A DNA stretch of 64,000 nucleotides, from contig NZ_CP088014.1 of assembly GCF_021044685.1 (NCBI RefSeq), positions 6,124,001 through 6,188,000 of the forward strand, in the 5' to 3' direction. Positions 34,732 through 44,239 of the stretch are shown in pieces (positions within the stretch are counted from its first letter, which is position 1; each line of letters begins with the position of its first letter). This DNA comes from Bradyrhizobium daqingense. GTDB taxonomy: Bacteria; Pseudomonadota; Alphaproteobacteria; Rhizobiales; Xanthobacteraceae. A program made the translations under genes and the position numbers. The notes under the pieces were generated by a model. It searched no databases, was not told the origin of the DNA, and saw only the letters and a list, made by a program, of their open reading frames with translations.

Positions 34732-35844
34732 TCAAAGTAGCCTTATTCGAGGCGCGGCAAGGCCCGCGAACCCGGTCAGCAATGTGGCAAAGACGGTAAG
34801 AAGAGCGATGCCTGTGCCGCTGACGATGACTTGAGCGAGCATGCCGTCAGATATGGTTCTCAGAACGAGATATGCCGCAAGGGACAACAAGACCCCCACA
34901 CAATAGATCTCTAGCGAATTCTCTCCGCAACGAACAGCTCCCAAGAGCATGCGTGACCGCATGACGCTCCAATGCGCCGGCGCGAGGTTGGCGACGCAGA
35001 CCGCAAGCGCAAGGAAATGCAGAAGCCGCAGCGGATCAAGATCCGACTTGTCTATCGGATAGACCAAGGCTTTCAGGAATTGAGGAACTACGAGCTCAAG
35101 AGCCGGATTGATCCAACTCATTGTAACAGCCAGTGACCAAATCAGGTATGCGGCCGAAAGCATGATCGCCGGACGCGACATCACGAATGGCGCCAACCGC
35201 CCATGCCCCACCACCGCCCACCATCCACCGATCGTGACGAGGAATTGCCAGGCGAACGGGTTGAAATACCAGTCGTTCGTCGGCCACCCCCGAAAGTTCC
35301 AGCCGTAAGTCTGGACCAAGCCGTACAGCAGAGCCGAAGCGGCCAAGGCCGCATTTGGCCATCTGAGCAAAAGCAGGAGCCACGGCGCAAACAGTAAATG
35401 GAAGAGCACGAAGGTCGGCAGCACGTCCGTATTGACGGGACGGTATTGCAGGATCGCCGCACGCGACAGCGCTTCTCCCGGCTTCTGCAGGACGATCGCC
35501 ACATTTGCCTCGTCTGCGAGGTCGGCATCCATCCAATGAACTGCCACGACCAGAAACAGCGTCAACAGCAGAAATGCCGAATAAATCTCCCAGATCCGCC
35601 GAACCGTATGACAGATCGTCGCCCAAGTCCCGGCGCTTCTGAACACGTGTCCATATGCCATCGTGCACGTCAGCCCCGAGACAAACATGAAGACTTCAGT
35701 GGTGTCGCTGAATCCATAATGGCTCAACGTTAGCCAGCTACAGATATTCCCTGGTATGTGGTTGATGAAGACGAACCAGAGTGCAATGCCTCTGCAGGCA
35801 TCGAGCCGAATGTCGCGGTCTGGCATCTTGTGGAGTGGACCCAT
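34732..35844 (-). CDS. opgC: OpgC-like acyltransferase family membrane protein
   Basis: About 370 residues with roughly ten membrane helices. The opening RDIRLDACRGIALWFVFINHIPGNICSW matches OpgC (succinyl transfer to osmoregulated periplasmic glucans). Later blocks are FSDTTEVFMFVSGLTCTMAYG and SLEIYCVGVLLS. Start chosen at ATG 35844; a longer upstream frame lacks similarity and would overlap the CBS-protein region. It converges on the beta-CASP gene. Confidence 0.9.
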   Translation of the reverse strand: MGPLHKMPDRDIRLDACRGIALWFVFINHIPGNICSWLTLSHYGFSDTTEVFMFVSGLTCTMAYGHVFRSAGTWATICHTVRRIWEIYSAFLLLTLFLVVAVHWMDADLADEANVAIVLQKPGEALSRAAILQYRPVNTDVLPTFVLFHLLFAPWLLLLLRWPNAALAASALLYGLVQTYGWNFRGWPTNDWYFNPFAWQFLVTIGGWWAVVGHGRLAPFVMSRPAIMLSAAYLIWSLAVTMSWINPALELVVPQFLKALVYPIDKSDLDPLRLLHFLALAVCVANLAPAHWSVMRSRMLLGAVRCGENSLEIYCVGVLLSLAAYLVLRTISDGMLAQVIVSGTGIALLTVFATLLTGFAGLAAPRIRLL

Positions 35845-35885
35845 CGCAAGTGCTCGAAATACCCCCGCTCGGCTGACCCTATCCC

Positions 35886-36347
35886 TTAAGCCCTGCCAGG
35901 CTCCCCAAGACAGCTTGCCAGCGCTGTGAGCATCTGCATTCGGCCCACGATACCCACGACCTTTCTCTTGCGGAGCACCGGCACCTGCGAGATCTGGTAG
36001 ACATCCATTTCCTTGACGACAGCATCGATCGTGGCATTCTCGTCGACGCAAACAGGATGACGGCTCATGACTGCTTCGACCCGCAGTCCCCTGGTTCGCT
36101 CACGAGCGAGCTCGCCCTCCTGCTTCCCCAGTAACCATTCGAGCCAACACCCTTCGGGATAGGTGACGCCCAACTCGCGACGATGGAGGAAGTCGCCTTC
36201 GGCAATGATGCCGACCAAGGCCCCTTCATCATCGAGGACCGGCAGGCCGCGCTGATTGGTCTCGAGCAGGAGATGGAGCGCCTCCAGCAGCGGCGCTTCC
36301 GGCTTCACGGTTGCAAACGACCTCCGCATGATATCTGATGCCCGCAT
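35886..36347 (-). CDS. CBS-domain pair protein
   Basis: A 153-residue protein made of two CBS domains. The first has ASDIMRRSFATVKPEAPLLEAL and NQRGLPVLDDEGALVGIIAEGD; the second has VEAVMSRHPVCVDENATIDAV and QISQVPVLRKRKVVGIVGR. CBS pairs bind adenine nucleotides and sense energy state. A charged insert (LLGKQEGELARERTRG) separates them. It is followed in the same direction by opgC. Confidence 0.93.
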   Translation of the reverse strand: MRASDIMRRSFATVKPEAPLLEALHLLLETNQRGLPVLDDEGALVGIIAEGDFLHRRELGVTYPEGCWLEWLLGKQEGELARERTRGLRVEAVMSRHPVCVDENATIDAVVKEMDVYQISQVPVLRKRKVVGIVGRMQMLTALASCLGEPGRA

Positions 36348-36429
36348 TGCCTGTCTCCCATCAAAATCGCGAGCCGGGCTTTCTCGATTGCAGCGTCGAA
36401 CCGCCGTTGTCGAGACCGAGCATCGCGGC

Positions 36430-36581
36430 CTAGTGGACCATCATCAGGCAGACTCGCGCCTGCTGCAGAAGGCTATTCGTCATGCCGCTGAACATCCATT
36501 CGCCCAACCGGCTATGTCCATAACCTCCTGTAACGATGAGGTCGGCGCCCACTTCCGCAGCCAAGCGAATGAGACTTGACG
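36430..36581 (-). pseudogene. C-terminal remnant of a universal stress protein
   Basis: The minus strand reads LIRLAAEVGADLIVTGGYGHSRLGEWM and ends LLQQARVCLMMVH stop at 36430. This is the last ~45 residues of a UspA-type domain with the G-x-GHS-R nucleotide motif. No N-terminal part precedes it; a FixK-type box starts right where similarity stops. It looks like the leftover of a deletion. Confidence 0.7.
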
Positions 36582-36589
36582 CACATCAA
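36576..36589. promoter_or_regulatory. FixK/FNR-type box abutting the Usp remnant
   Basis: TTGACGCACATCAA, exact TTGA-N6-TCAA, at the truncated edge of the universal-stress-protein remnant. It may once have served that gene. Confidence 0.55.
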
Positions 36590-36665
36590 GTGGGATATTC
36601 TCGTCCGCCCTCGAATCGCTTGTGCTCGGAGGCGACCTCGGCCAAGTTGCCCCACACGATCTGCC

Positions 36666-37112
36666 CTACTCGCGCAACAAGTGCTTTTCGATGTCGCCGA
36701 CCGGGTGCCTGGTGAGGTCGTTGGCAAGCTCCGCCACGATCCGGCGCTTCACATCGGGATGGAAGTCCGACCGAAGCGCCGCCAGAGTGCGCGGCGGTGC
36801 GACGACGATCAGCGCCGTCGATGGCTCGCCGCGTACAATGCGCTCCACGGCTACCGCCACCTGCTTCACAAAGCGGCGCTCCTCGAGCTCATGCCAACCG
36901 CTCGTCTCCACCGCGCTTCTTTGCCCGCTATGCGCGGCTTTGCTCACCCGGCCCGGCCGGTCGCTTCCCTGGTCGTGGGTTGCCGGATTCTGATCCTCGA
37001 AGGCGGCTTCCACCCTCAAGTTCGGGAATTTTTCGTCACCTTCGTTCCGGAAGAACAGAGCCTTTCGCCCATCGCCGACGAACACCACGGCGTGATGCGG
37101 TATCTTGATCAT
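36666..37112 (-). CDS. Host-attachment / eRF1-like family protein
   Basis: A 148-residue protein starting HHAVVFVGDGRKALFFRNEGDEKFPNLRVEA and ending with RTLAALRSDFHPDVKRRIVAELANDLTRHPVGDIEKHL. This pattern is the family called protein required for attachment to host cells (baeRF-related). Function in free-living bacteria is unclear; members are often stress-induced. A FixK-type box lies about 55 bases upstream. Confidence 0.88.
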   Translation of the reverse strand: MIKIPHHAVVFVGDGRKALFFRNEGDEKFPNLRVEAAFEDQNPATHDQGSDRPGRVSKAAHSGQRSAVETSGWHELEERRFVKQVAVAVERIVRGEPSTALIVVAPPRTLAALRSDFHPDVKRRIVAELANDLTRHPVGDIEKHLLRE

Positions 37113-37165
37113 TGGGATCTCCTCCTTACACAGCCTCTATTCTGACCGCTCGTCGCTCCTGTTGC

Positions 37166-37179
37166 TTGATCCCGATCAA
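37166..37179. promoter_or_regulatory. FixK/FNR-type box between host-attachment gene and CBS stub
   Basis: TTGATCCCGATCAA, a perfect 14-bp palindrome matching the classic FNR consensus. It is 54 bases before the minus-strand gene and 67 before the plus-strand CBS stub. Confidence 0.7.
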
Positions 37180-37245
37180 TCTCGGCCGCTCTCAATCCGG
37201 CAAAATGTCGATAGTTGAGATCGAGCGCTTGATACGGAGGTTGTC

Positions 37246-37569
37246 ATGCAGGCACGAGACGTGATGGCTTCCCCCGTTACAACGTGCCGGCCGAACGACG
37301 CAGCGCCGCGACCATCTGCTCTCTGCTCGCCACGAATCCTATATTCGCGGCTCTTGCTTCTTCTCATCAACCGACGCGACACGCTTGCGAAACAGTATGG
37401 CAGTGTCCGCAAAACTCGCAACGCATTGGTGACCGCGGCAGAAATTTCGCAGCCGACCGAGCGCCGCATCGTTCAATCCAAACAGGCGCTCGTAGTCACG
37501 GAGGCTAATCTGGACAAGCGCTCCATCCTGCAGACTCTTGCAGCCTCTTCTCCAAATCGGGCAACGTAA
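37246..37569 (+). pseudogene. CBS-domain gene stub with degraded 3' part
   Basis: A strong ribosome site (CGGAGG) and the start MQARDVMASPVTTCRPND are typical of a CBS-domain protein, but similarity stops after about 18 residues. The rest of the frame (to 107 residues) is not CBS-like. I read this as a truncated or rearranged CBS gene. An opposite-strand frame across 37339-37668 also looks partly protein-like, so the assignment is tentative. Confidence 0.4.
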
Positions 37570-37704
37570 AATTAGAACGCATGGGGCACCATTTGAAGGG
37601 GCGCAGGATTCCAAGGGTCCTGCCCGTTCCGCTATGCGAGAGCGCCTGCTGCCGCCAGCGTACAGCATTTCAAACCACTTATGAGCTTAAGCCGAAAGCC
37701 AGCC

Positions 37705-37718
37705 TTGATGTGCGTCAA
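37705..37718. promoter_or_regulatory. FixK/FNR-type box upstream of a cytochrome c gene
   Basis: TTGATGTGCGTCAA, exact TTGA-N6-TCAA, 61 bases before the ATG at 37779. Confidence 0.65.
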
Positions 37719-37778
37719 ACTGTCGGGATGCGAAACCGCTAATAGTTTACATCTTCCCAACCAGCGTCGGAGTGCGAC

Positions 37779-38228
37779 ATGGTAAGCTTTAGTAGAAAAT
37801 GTTTGGTAATGGCCGGTCTGACCGCTGGTTTCGCCGCCGTAGCCCAGGCTGAAGACCTCGACATGGGAAGGTCAGAGTTTCAATCTTCGTGCGCCAGCTG
37901 TCATGGTACGGATGCGAGGGGCAAAGGACCGGTTAGCAACCAGCTTAAGATACCGCCTGCCGATCTGACGATGTTAGCCAAGAACAACAACGGTGTATTT
38001 CCCACGAACGCTGTTTATGAGATCGTAGAGGGATTGAAGACAATTCCAGCTCACGGCACTCGCGAAATGCCAGTTTGGGGAGAGCGATTCAACCCCGTCC
38101 TCAACTTGCCTCACTATGTTGATCCGTATTATTGGAAGATGGCTGGACCGGAGCAAAGCCCGGAAGTCGTCGTGCGAAAACGCATCCTCGCTGTTATCGA
38201 TTATCTGAGCCGCAATCAGCAAGAGTAG
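37779..38228 (+). CDS. Periplasmic c-type cytochrome (monoheme)
   Basis: A 149-residue protein with a signal peptide (KCLVMAGLTAGFAAVAQA), one heme motif CASCH at about residue 38, and a likely Met ligand in REMPVWGERF. A long C-terminal region (NLPHYVDPYYWKMAGPEQSP) follows. It resembles class I cytochrome c of electron-transfer chains. The FixK-type box upstream suggests induction at low oxygen. No oxidase genes are adjacent. Confidence 0.92.
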   Translation: MVSFSRKCLVMAGLTAGFAAVAQAEDLDMGRSEFQSSCASCHGTDARGKGPVSNQLKIPPADLTMLAKNNNGVFPTNAVYEIVEGLKTIPAHGTREMPVWGERFNPVLNLPHYVDPYYWKMAGPEQSPEVVVRKRILAVIDYLSRNQQE

Positions 38229-38629
38229 CAAGCGACAGCGCCGCTGATTAGCGGTCTTGGAACGCTTGCTGCGCCGTCTGCCAACCGTGATGTCCGAAGC
38301 CGGTAACGCGCGGAAGATCAAATCGTCGCGGCGGTCGCGAGCATCACTCTCTAGCAGGCCTGGGGAGCGTTACCTCGATGCGCACCCGATCCGGAGGAAT
38401 TGCAGCAAAAAAGCCATCGAGGCCATTGCGATCAGGTCAAACGAGTTTTGCGGAATGGCTTGATACTAAGCTGGATGAGCCTCCAACCAATACCGCTTGT
38501 GCGACCTCATCAGGGCGACACCTTAGCCGCGCAGCCCCGCCATTGTCGGCGCGCGTTGGGCAAGTAATTGCATGCTCCAGGCGGCCGAAGAAGTTTTGAA
38601 AACAAGAAGGAAAATAGCTTCCTTTGTCG
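38229..38629. other. Intergenic region with no recognised gene
   Basis: About 400 bases between the cytochrome gene and the convergent P-type ATPase. Short frames exist on both strands but none has protein-like composition or a good ribosome site, and no FixK-type box was found. Confidence 0.5.
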
Positions 38630-41338
38630 CTATCGCACTCGCGCAATCCATCTGAAGACTGCGCTGACAGCTTGCGTGGCGATTAGCGGCGCCACGCTGA
38701 AGATAATCACGATCAACCACATTTCAGAGCTTGGGGGCGCAAGCTGCAATAGATGTGCTGCCGACGGTAGGTAGGTTGGCACAGCGAGCAGCGTTGCACA
38801 GAGCAAAAGCGCGCCCCACAACCAGCCGTTCCGCGTCACCTCGTTGACGAAGAGCGGCGAGCGCGGATCACGCATGTTGAACGTGTGCCAGAGCTGGGCA
38901 AAGGCGAGCGTGAGGAACGTGATAGTGACTGTTGATCGGGCATCGAGAGCGAGCCAGGCCGACGCAGCCAGCGCCCCGAACGTGCCTGCGGTCAACGCCG
39001 CCCCGTGCAGGACGATGGTGATCCATTGCCGGCGGCCCAGAATCGGCTCCTTTGGATCCCGCGGCGGCCGCTTGAGGATGCCCTCCTCGCCCTCGCCCAT
39101 GGCAAGCGCGAAAGCGGGGAATACGTCTGTCACTAGATTGAGATACAGAATTTGCAGCGGCAGGAGGGGCAAAGGAAGCGCCAGCGATACGGCGAGGCCG
39201 ACCGCCAACACCTCGCTGAGATTGCAGGACAAGAGGTAGGCGACGAAGCGGCGGATATTGGCGAAGATCACGCGCCCTTCGTGGATCGCCCTGATGATGG
39301 TTGGAAACGCGTCGTCGAGCAGGATCATGGCGGCCGCTTCGCGGGCGACATCGGTACCACGCAAGCCCATCGCCACACCGATATCGGCCTGCCGCAAGGC
39401 GGGTGCGTCATTCACCCCGTCGCCCGTCATGGCGACAATCTCGCCTGCAGCCTGATACGTCCGAACGAGGGCGAGTTTTTCATCTGGAGTGACTCTCGCG
39501 AAAATTCCTATGTCTTGGAGGGCAGGCTGCCCGGTTTCAATCATCTGCCTGATATTCTTGCCCTCCATGACATTCGAAACGTTCTCCCCAAGACCGACGG
39601 CTCGACCGATACTTTTCGCCGTCACCACGTGATCGCCCGTGACCATGACAACGCGAATTCCCGATTGCCGGCAGTCCTGGATGGCCGGTGGCACGTCGGC
39701 CCGGGCGGGGTCTTCCAAGCCGACAAGACCAGCAAGCACCAGCCTGTCATAGGGCGCGGCATCGGCCACCTGGTCGATTCTCGTCGCGCAGGCGAGCACC
39801 CGCAGGCCGTCATGGCCGAGCCGATCGGCTCGGCTGAGCCACTCCGCTCGCATGGTGTCATCAAGCGCGACCTCGCCATTGCCGACGGCTACGCGCGTCG
39901 TCGCCGCTAGGACCGCCTCGGGCGCCCCCTTCACGGCGATCAGTACACCCCTCCCATGCTCATGAACGGTCGCCATCATCTTGGCGACGGGATCAAAAGC
40001 ATGCTTGCGCACGACGCCGCGCCCCTCCAGCAAGGTTGTCCGCCTGAAGCCGGCGCGTAGCCCAGCACGCAGAAGCGCGATCTCCATGGGATCGCCACTG
40101 CCGCGCTCCTCGGAACCATCGAGATGCGCGTCGTTGCATAGAACCGCGATCCGGAGCAATTCGGCCGCCTGCGGATCGCCTGCGACCTGCTGACCCTCGC
40201 CCCCCTCTGGAGCGCCGGTCCCGAACTCGATCTCGCCTGAGGGTGTGCAGAGCCGTCGCACCGTCATCCGATTCTCGGTCAGGGTACCGGTCTTGTCGGT
40301 GAGAACGACTGTTGTCGCCCCAAGCGTCTCGACTGCCGAGAGACGTTCGATCAGTGCATTTTGCTGTGCCATGCGCCACATGCCACGGGCAAGCGCAAGC
40401 GTCGCGACGATGGGGAGACCTTCCGGAATCCCGGCGACGGCGAGCGCGATGGCCGCCTCGATCATCAGGAGAGGGTCTTTGCCACTCAATAGACCAATGC
40501 CACCGATGATGGCGGCGACAGCGATAGTCGCCCAGACGAGTTGCACCGACAGACGCTCGAGCTTGCGCTCAAGGGGTGAATGACCCGGATCGGCCTCGAG
40601 AACTAGCCGCGTCACCCGGCCGAGTTCTGTGACGATTCCGGTCGCGACCACGACACCGGCGCCGGTGCCGCGCGTAATCGCGGTGCCCTTGAACGCCATC
40701 GACGCGCGATCGCCGAGACGGGTGTCTGCGCTGACCGGCTCGAACTGCTTGTCGACGGCGACGGATTCTCCGGTCAGCGACGACTCGTCCGCTGAAAGAC
40801 GAGATGTCTCGATAAGGCGCAGGTCGGCCGAAACGGCATCACCAGCCTCCAAGACCACGACATCGCCCGGAACCAGTTCCTCGGCCGGGATCACATGAAC
40901 CCGCCCCTCGCGTCGGACACGGGCGGTCCGCGTGCCGAGCGCGCGCAAAGCCTCGATCGATCGGACCGCCTTCAACTCGGTCACGAAGCCGATCAGCGTG
41001 TTGATGGCAAGCACCGCAGAGATGGCGCTGCCCTCCTCGAGTTCGCCGAAATAAAACGCCAGGCCGGCTGCGCCGCTCAGGAGATAGACGACTGGACTCC
41101 TGAACTGGTGCACCAGCAGGCGCAGCACGCCGGCTGAACGCCGCGAGGCGATGGTGTTCGCACCGAAATGCTTTCTCCGTGCGTTGACCTCGGCTTCGGA
41201 CAGCCCCTCGGCGCCGGACACCCGGAACTGCCCGAGCAGTTCCGCCACGGACAGAGCATGCGGAAATTTCGGCAGTATCAGCGGGCCAACGACTTCCTTC
41301 TTCGCGATGGCTAACCTCCTTTGCGCCCGAATGGACAT
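38630..41338 (-). CDS. Type II (calcium-type) cation-transporting P-type ATPase
   Basis: A 902-residue ion pump. In order: N-terminal cation-ATPase domain (GLSEAEVNARRKHFGAN), A-domain with LTGESVAV, TM4 motif AGIPEGLPIVATLALA, phosphorylation site LTDKTGTLTENRM, ATP-binding KGAPEAV, hinge MTGDGVNDAPALRQADIGVAMG, and TM6 NLVTDVFPAFALAMGE. The PEGLP and N-L-x-T-D residues fit calcium-type pumps, though bacterial members may move other cations. The ATG at 41338 lacks a good ribosome site, while AAAGGAGG sits inside the frame about 35 bases later, so the true start is uncertain. Confidence 0.92.
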   Translation of the reverse strand: MSIRAQRRLAIAKKEVVGPLILPKFPHALSVAELLGQFRVSGAEGLSEAEVNARRKHFGANTIASRRSAGVLRLLVHQFRSPVVYLLSGAAGLAFYFGELEEGSAISAVLAINTLIGFVTELKAVRSIEALRALGTRTARVRREGRVHVIPAEELVPGDVVVLEAGDAVSADLRLIETSRLSADESSLTGESVAVDKQFEPVSADTRLGDRASMAFKGTAITRGTGAGVVVATGIVTELGRVTRLVLEADPGHSPLERKLERLSVQLVWATIAVAAIIGGIGLLSGKDPLLMIEAAIALAVAGIPEGLPIVATLALARGMWRMAQQNALIERLSAVETLGATTVVLTDKTGTLTENRMTVRRLCTPSGEIEFGTGAPEGGEGQQVAGDPQAAELLRIAVLCNDAHLDGSEERGSGDPMEIALLRAGLRAGFRRTTLLEGRGVVRKHAFDPVAKMMATVHEHGRGVLIAVKGAPEAVLAATTRVAVGNGEVALDDTMRAEWLSRADRLGHDGLRVLACATRIDQVADAAPYDRLVLAGLVGLEDPARADVPPAIQDCRQSGIRVVMVTGDHVVTAKSIGRAVGLGENVSNVMEGKNIRQMIETGQPALQDIGIFARVTPDEKLALVRTYQAAGEIVAMTGDGVNDAPALRQADIGVAMGLRGTDVAREAAAMILLDDAFPTIIRAIHEGRVIFANIRRFVAYLLSCNLSEVLAVGLAVSLALPLPLLPLQILYLNLVTDVFPAFALAMGEGEEGILKRPPRDPKEPILGRRQWITIVLHGAALTAGTFGALAASAWLALDARSTVTITFLTLAFAQLWHTFNMRDPRSPLFVNEVTRNGWLWGALLLCATLLAVPTYLPSAAHLLQLAPPSSEMWLIVIIFSVAPLIATQAVSAVFRWIARVR

Positions 41339-41359
41339 GTTGTGTCGCTAAGGCCGGGC

Positions 41360-43645
41360 CTAAGCCGCCACGGCTTCGTAGATGTCCTCTTCCTGAGCCG
41401 TGTGCATGCGCACCAGCGTCTCGATGGCCTCGATCACCCGTTGCGCATCTCGCACGATATAGCGGTCGATTTTCTCCGAGGGCATGTCCTCGACGATTCG
41501 GCTGAGCAGTCGGGCAAGGTGCAGGATCTCCCGATGGGCGCGGCTCATGGCTGAGAGGCCATGGCGCTCGCGCAGCACCTCCGCAAGCTTCGGATAGACG
41601 CTGTCTTCGTCGTCGCGCTCGTGTTTCACGACGCTGCTCTGAACCAGCCGCTGGGCCTCCCCGATCAACGTCTCGGCCGATTCGGGCGTCACGTCGTCCA
41701 GGGCATCGACGATTTTGCGCAGGCGATCCAAATCCCTGAACAAGGTCTGATGATCGTGATGCAATCTCAGCCCCTGCTCCGGGGTGATGCGACGGCCACC
41801 AGCGCCGAGGGCCGGAGTGAGCGCGCGCAGCGCGTTCACGATAACGGCGACATCGATCACCTCCTGCGTAATCGCCGCCGGCACCGGGGCGAGCCAACCC
41901 AGAGTGGCAGCGACCATAGCGACGAGCGAGAGCCCCATGCCGACGACAATACTTTGCAGGGCAATCCGCCGCGCCCGCTGCGCAATGATGATCGCTTCGC
42001 CCACACGGTCGAGGCGGTCGGCCAGGATCACCACATCGGCCGCTTCAGACGAAGCGCTGGCGCCCCGCGCCCCGAGCGCGACCCCGACGTCGGCTACGGC
42101 CAGCGCCGGGGCGTCGTTGATGCCATCGCCGACCATGATGGTCGGATGCAGCCGTTGCTCGCCCCTCACCGCCTCGACTTTGTCGGAAGGGACTCGGTCG
42201 GCCAGCACGGCATCGAGGTCGAGTGCCGCACCGATGGCCTGCGCCGCCGCGGCGCGATCGCCGGTGACCATCACCATGCGCGCGATGCCCGCATCGCGCA
42301 GCAGCCGAATCGCCCGCGGCGTATCTGCCCGCAGCTCGTCCGCCAGAAGCAACGCACCGATTGTACGCCCATCCACGGCGACAAAGACGATCAGTGCCGA
42401 GCGCCACGACGCGCGCCGGATGGCTCGCCGCTCCCACGGCGACGGCTCTGAATTCGAGGGTAGCATCTGTCGCGTGCCGGCCATGACCTGCTGTCCATCG
42501 ATCAGGCCGCTCAGTCCCGAGCCCATCGCCTCCTTGACCTGTTCGGGGGCTTTCAGCTCGAGGCCGCGCTCTACGGCCGCCGCCACCACGGTCTTGGCAA
42601 GCACGTGATGCGAAGCCTGCTCAAGCGATGCCCCGAGCCTGAGAACCTCGTCCGGGTCCCCTCCCGGTGCAACCTCGATCGAAAGCAGCCGCGCCCCTCC
42701 GACGGTCAGGGTGCCCGTTTTATCGAAGAGTACGGTATGCGCGCGCGCCAGCGCCTCCAGCGCCCCACTGCCCTTGGCCAGGATGCCGCGGCGCGCCGCT
42801 TGCGCGACGCCGGCAATGAAAGCGACCGGCGCAGCCAAGATCAGCGGGCAAGGCGTCGCCGCCACCAGCACGGCGAGACTGCGGGTCAGATCTCCCGAGA
42901 TGCGCCACGCCACGAAGGCGATGACGAGCGTCACCGGCAGAAGGATCAGAGCATAGCGATCGGCCATCCGTACAAAGGGAGCCTTTGCCGTCTGCGCCGC
43001 CGTCACCATACGCACGATGCCAGCGTAGGTGCTCTCGCCGGCCGGCGCAGTCACGGTCAATTCGAAAGTCTCTCCCGCGTTCAGCGAACCTGACAGAATG
43101 GCACTCCCACGCGCTTTTTCGACCGGGATTGGTTCGCCAGTAACGGCGGACTCGTCGATGGTGGCCGAGGCCGAGCCAACGATACCGTCGACCGGCACGA
43201 TCTCGCCGGCTCGCACCAGGAGTTCCTCGCCGACCGAGACGGCATCGACCGGAACCTCTTCGATCCGTTCGCCGCTCTTGCGGTGAGCATGGCGCGGCGC
43301 ACGATCGACCAGCGACCGCAGGTCGCGCTCGGCGCGTGCGACCGCGATATCTTCCAGCACGTTGCCGCCGGAATACATCAAGGCGACCACGGCTCCGGCA
43401 AGCGGTTGGCCAAGCGCCAACGCTGCGCTCATGGATAGCAGCGCAATCGCGTCCACGCCGAGCCGGCCGTTCAGAAGATCCCTGACGATCGAGAACGCCA
43501 GTCCTCCGATCACGGGCGCCGTGCCGATTGCCCATGCGAGGCCGGCCAGATCAGGCCGACCCGCGGCTCGCGCAAGAATACCCGCGGTCAATCCGGCGAT
43601 TGCGATCGCAACAAGGGCCCATCGCAGAACCCGCTCAAACGACAT
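41360..43645 (-). CDS. P1B-5-type metal-transporting ATPase with C-terminal hemerythrin domain (Nia-like)
   Basis: A 761-residue heavy-metal pump. It has A-domain DESAVTGEPIPVEK, the metal-site TM motif VAATPCPLILAAP (TPC), phosphorylation site VLFDKTGTLTVGG, hinge MVGDGINDAPALAVADVGVALG and the later membrane motif ITQEVIDVAVIVNALRAL (QExxD). TPC and QExxD mark subclass P1B-5. The last ~120 residues form a hemerythrin domain (LHHDHQTLF, HERDDEDSVYPKL, HREILHL, HTAQEEDIYE). Sinorhizobium Nia, with the same architecture, is a nickel/iron exporter active in nodules. No N-terminal metal-binding domain is present. Confidence 0.92.
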   Translation of the reverse strand: MSFERVLRWALVAIAIAGLTAGILARAAGRPDLAGLAWAIGTAPVIGGLAFSIVRDLLNGRLGVDAIALLSMSAALALGQPLAGAVVALMYSGGNVLEDIAVARAERDLRSLVDRAPRHAHRKSGERIEEVPVDAVSVGEELLVRAGEIVPVDGIVGSASATIDESAVTGEPIPVEKARGSAILSGSLNAGETFELTVTAPAGESTYAGIVRMVTAAQTAKAPFVRMADRYALILLPVTLVIAFVAWRISGDLTRSLAVLVAATPCPLILAAPVAFIAGVAQAARRGILAKGSGALEALARAHTVLFDKTGTLTVGGARLLSIEVAPGGDPDEVLRLGASLEQASHHVLAKTVVAAAVERGLELKAPEQVKEAMGSGLSGLIDGQQVMAGTRQMLPSNSEPSPWERRAIRRASWRSALIVFVAVDGRTIGALLLADELRADTPRAIRLLRDAGIARMVMVTGDRAAAAQAIGAALDLDAVLADRVPSDKVEAVRGEQRLHPTIMVGDGINDAPALAVADVGVALGARGASASSEAADVVILADRLDRVGEAIIIAQRARRIALQSIVVGMGLSLVAMVAATLGWLAPVPAAITQEVIDVAVIVNALRALTPALGAGGRRITPEQGLRLHHDHQTLFRDLDRLRKIVDALDDVTPESAETLIGEAQRLVQSSVVKHERDDEDSVYPKLAEVLRERHGLSAMSRAHREILHLARLLSRIVEDMPSEKIDRYIVRDAQRVIEAIETLVRMHTAQEEDIYEAVAA

Positions 43646-43660
43646 GGTCTCATTCCGCAG

Positions 43661-44002
43661 CTACTTGCGTCCCGGTTTAGGTGGTTCCTGAATTGATTTC
43701 ATGAAGTTCAGAGCTGCTATCGCATCTTCCCTGTTGAAGCGGAAGGTCGGCATCGAGGGATGAATGCTGCTGTAGCCCTCCTGCAGTCGCTCCAAGAAGT
43801 CGCTATCGTAGAGCTTGGTTTCGCTAAAGCTACGAAAGGGCGGCGCTTGCCTGTTAGGACTTGCCCCGGTCCTGCCAACAGAGTGACAGCGTGCGCACAT
43901 TCTTTGTAGCAACTCTTTACCACGTTGCTGTTCCTCGTCGAGCGCGCGGGCGCCGGTGCTCGACCAGAGAACTATTGTCGAAAGTATCAGTAAGCATCGC
44001 AT
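43661..44002 (-). CDS. Small periplasmic cytochrome c
   Basis: About 113 residues: signal peptide MRCLLILSTIVLWSSTGARA, heme motif CARCH in LLQRMCARCHSVGRTGAS, and Met ligand in SMPTFRFNREDAIAAL. This is the short class I cytochrome type often called c553-like. The start at 44002 begins the signal peptide. It lies just upstream of the P1B-5 ATPase and downstream of a small membrane protein, all one direction. Confidence 0.88.
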   Translation of the reverse strand: MRCLLILSTIVLWSSTGARALDEEQQRGKELLQRMCARCHSVGRTGASPNRQAPPFRSFSETKLYDSDFLERLQEGYSSIHPSMPTFRFNREDAIAALNFMKSIQEPPKPGRK

Positions 44003-44028
44003 CGTCGCAGTCGTTCCCGCGAAACAGT

Positions 44029-44190
44029 TCACCAGCGCGAGGTTGTCTTGCCGTAAACATAGAGCGCAACCAACCCGACGGTCACCGCCGTCGAGAAGAT
44101 CAAAATATTTCGATCCCAATCGACTCGCTCCTTCTCGACTCTTCTAAAAGCCAAGGCCGTAAATAGAGCCTTCAGGGCAACTCCGCGCAT
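44029..44190 (-). CDS. Small single-helix membrane protein (53 aa)
   Basis: Starts MRGVALKALFTALAFRRVEKER and ends with one membrane helix (NILIFSTAVTVGLVALYVYG) plus a short basic tail. The ATG at 44190 follows GGGAGGA. First gene of the minus-strand run that continues with cytochrome c and two P-type ATPases; a FixK-type box lies 50 bases upstream. Function unknown, perhaps an accessory subunit. Confidence 0.75.
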   Translation of the reverse strand: MRGVALKALFTALAFRRVEKERVDWDRNILIFSTAVTVGLVALYVYGKTTSRW

Positions 44191-44239
44191 CAGAGCAGTC
44201 CTCCCTACTCGCACGATGTCACCGCTGTTAAAAGCCAGC

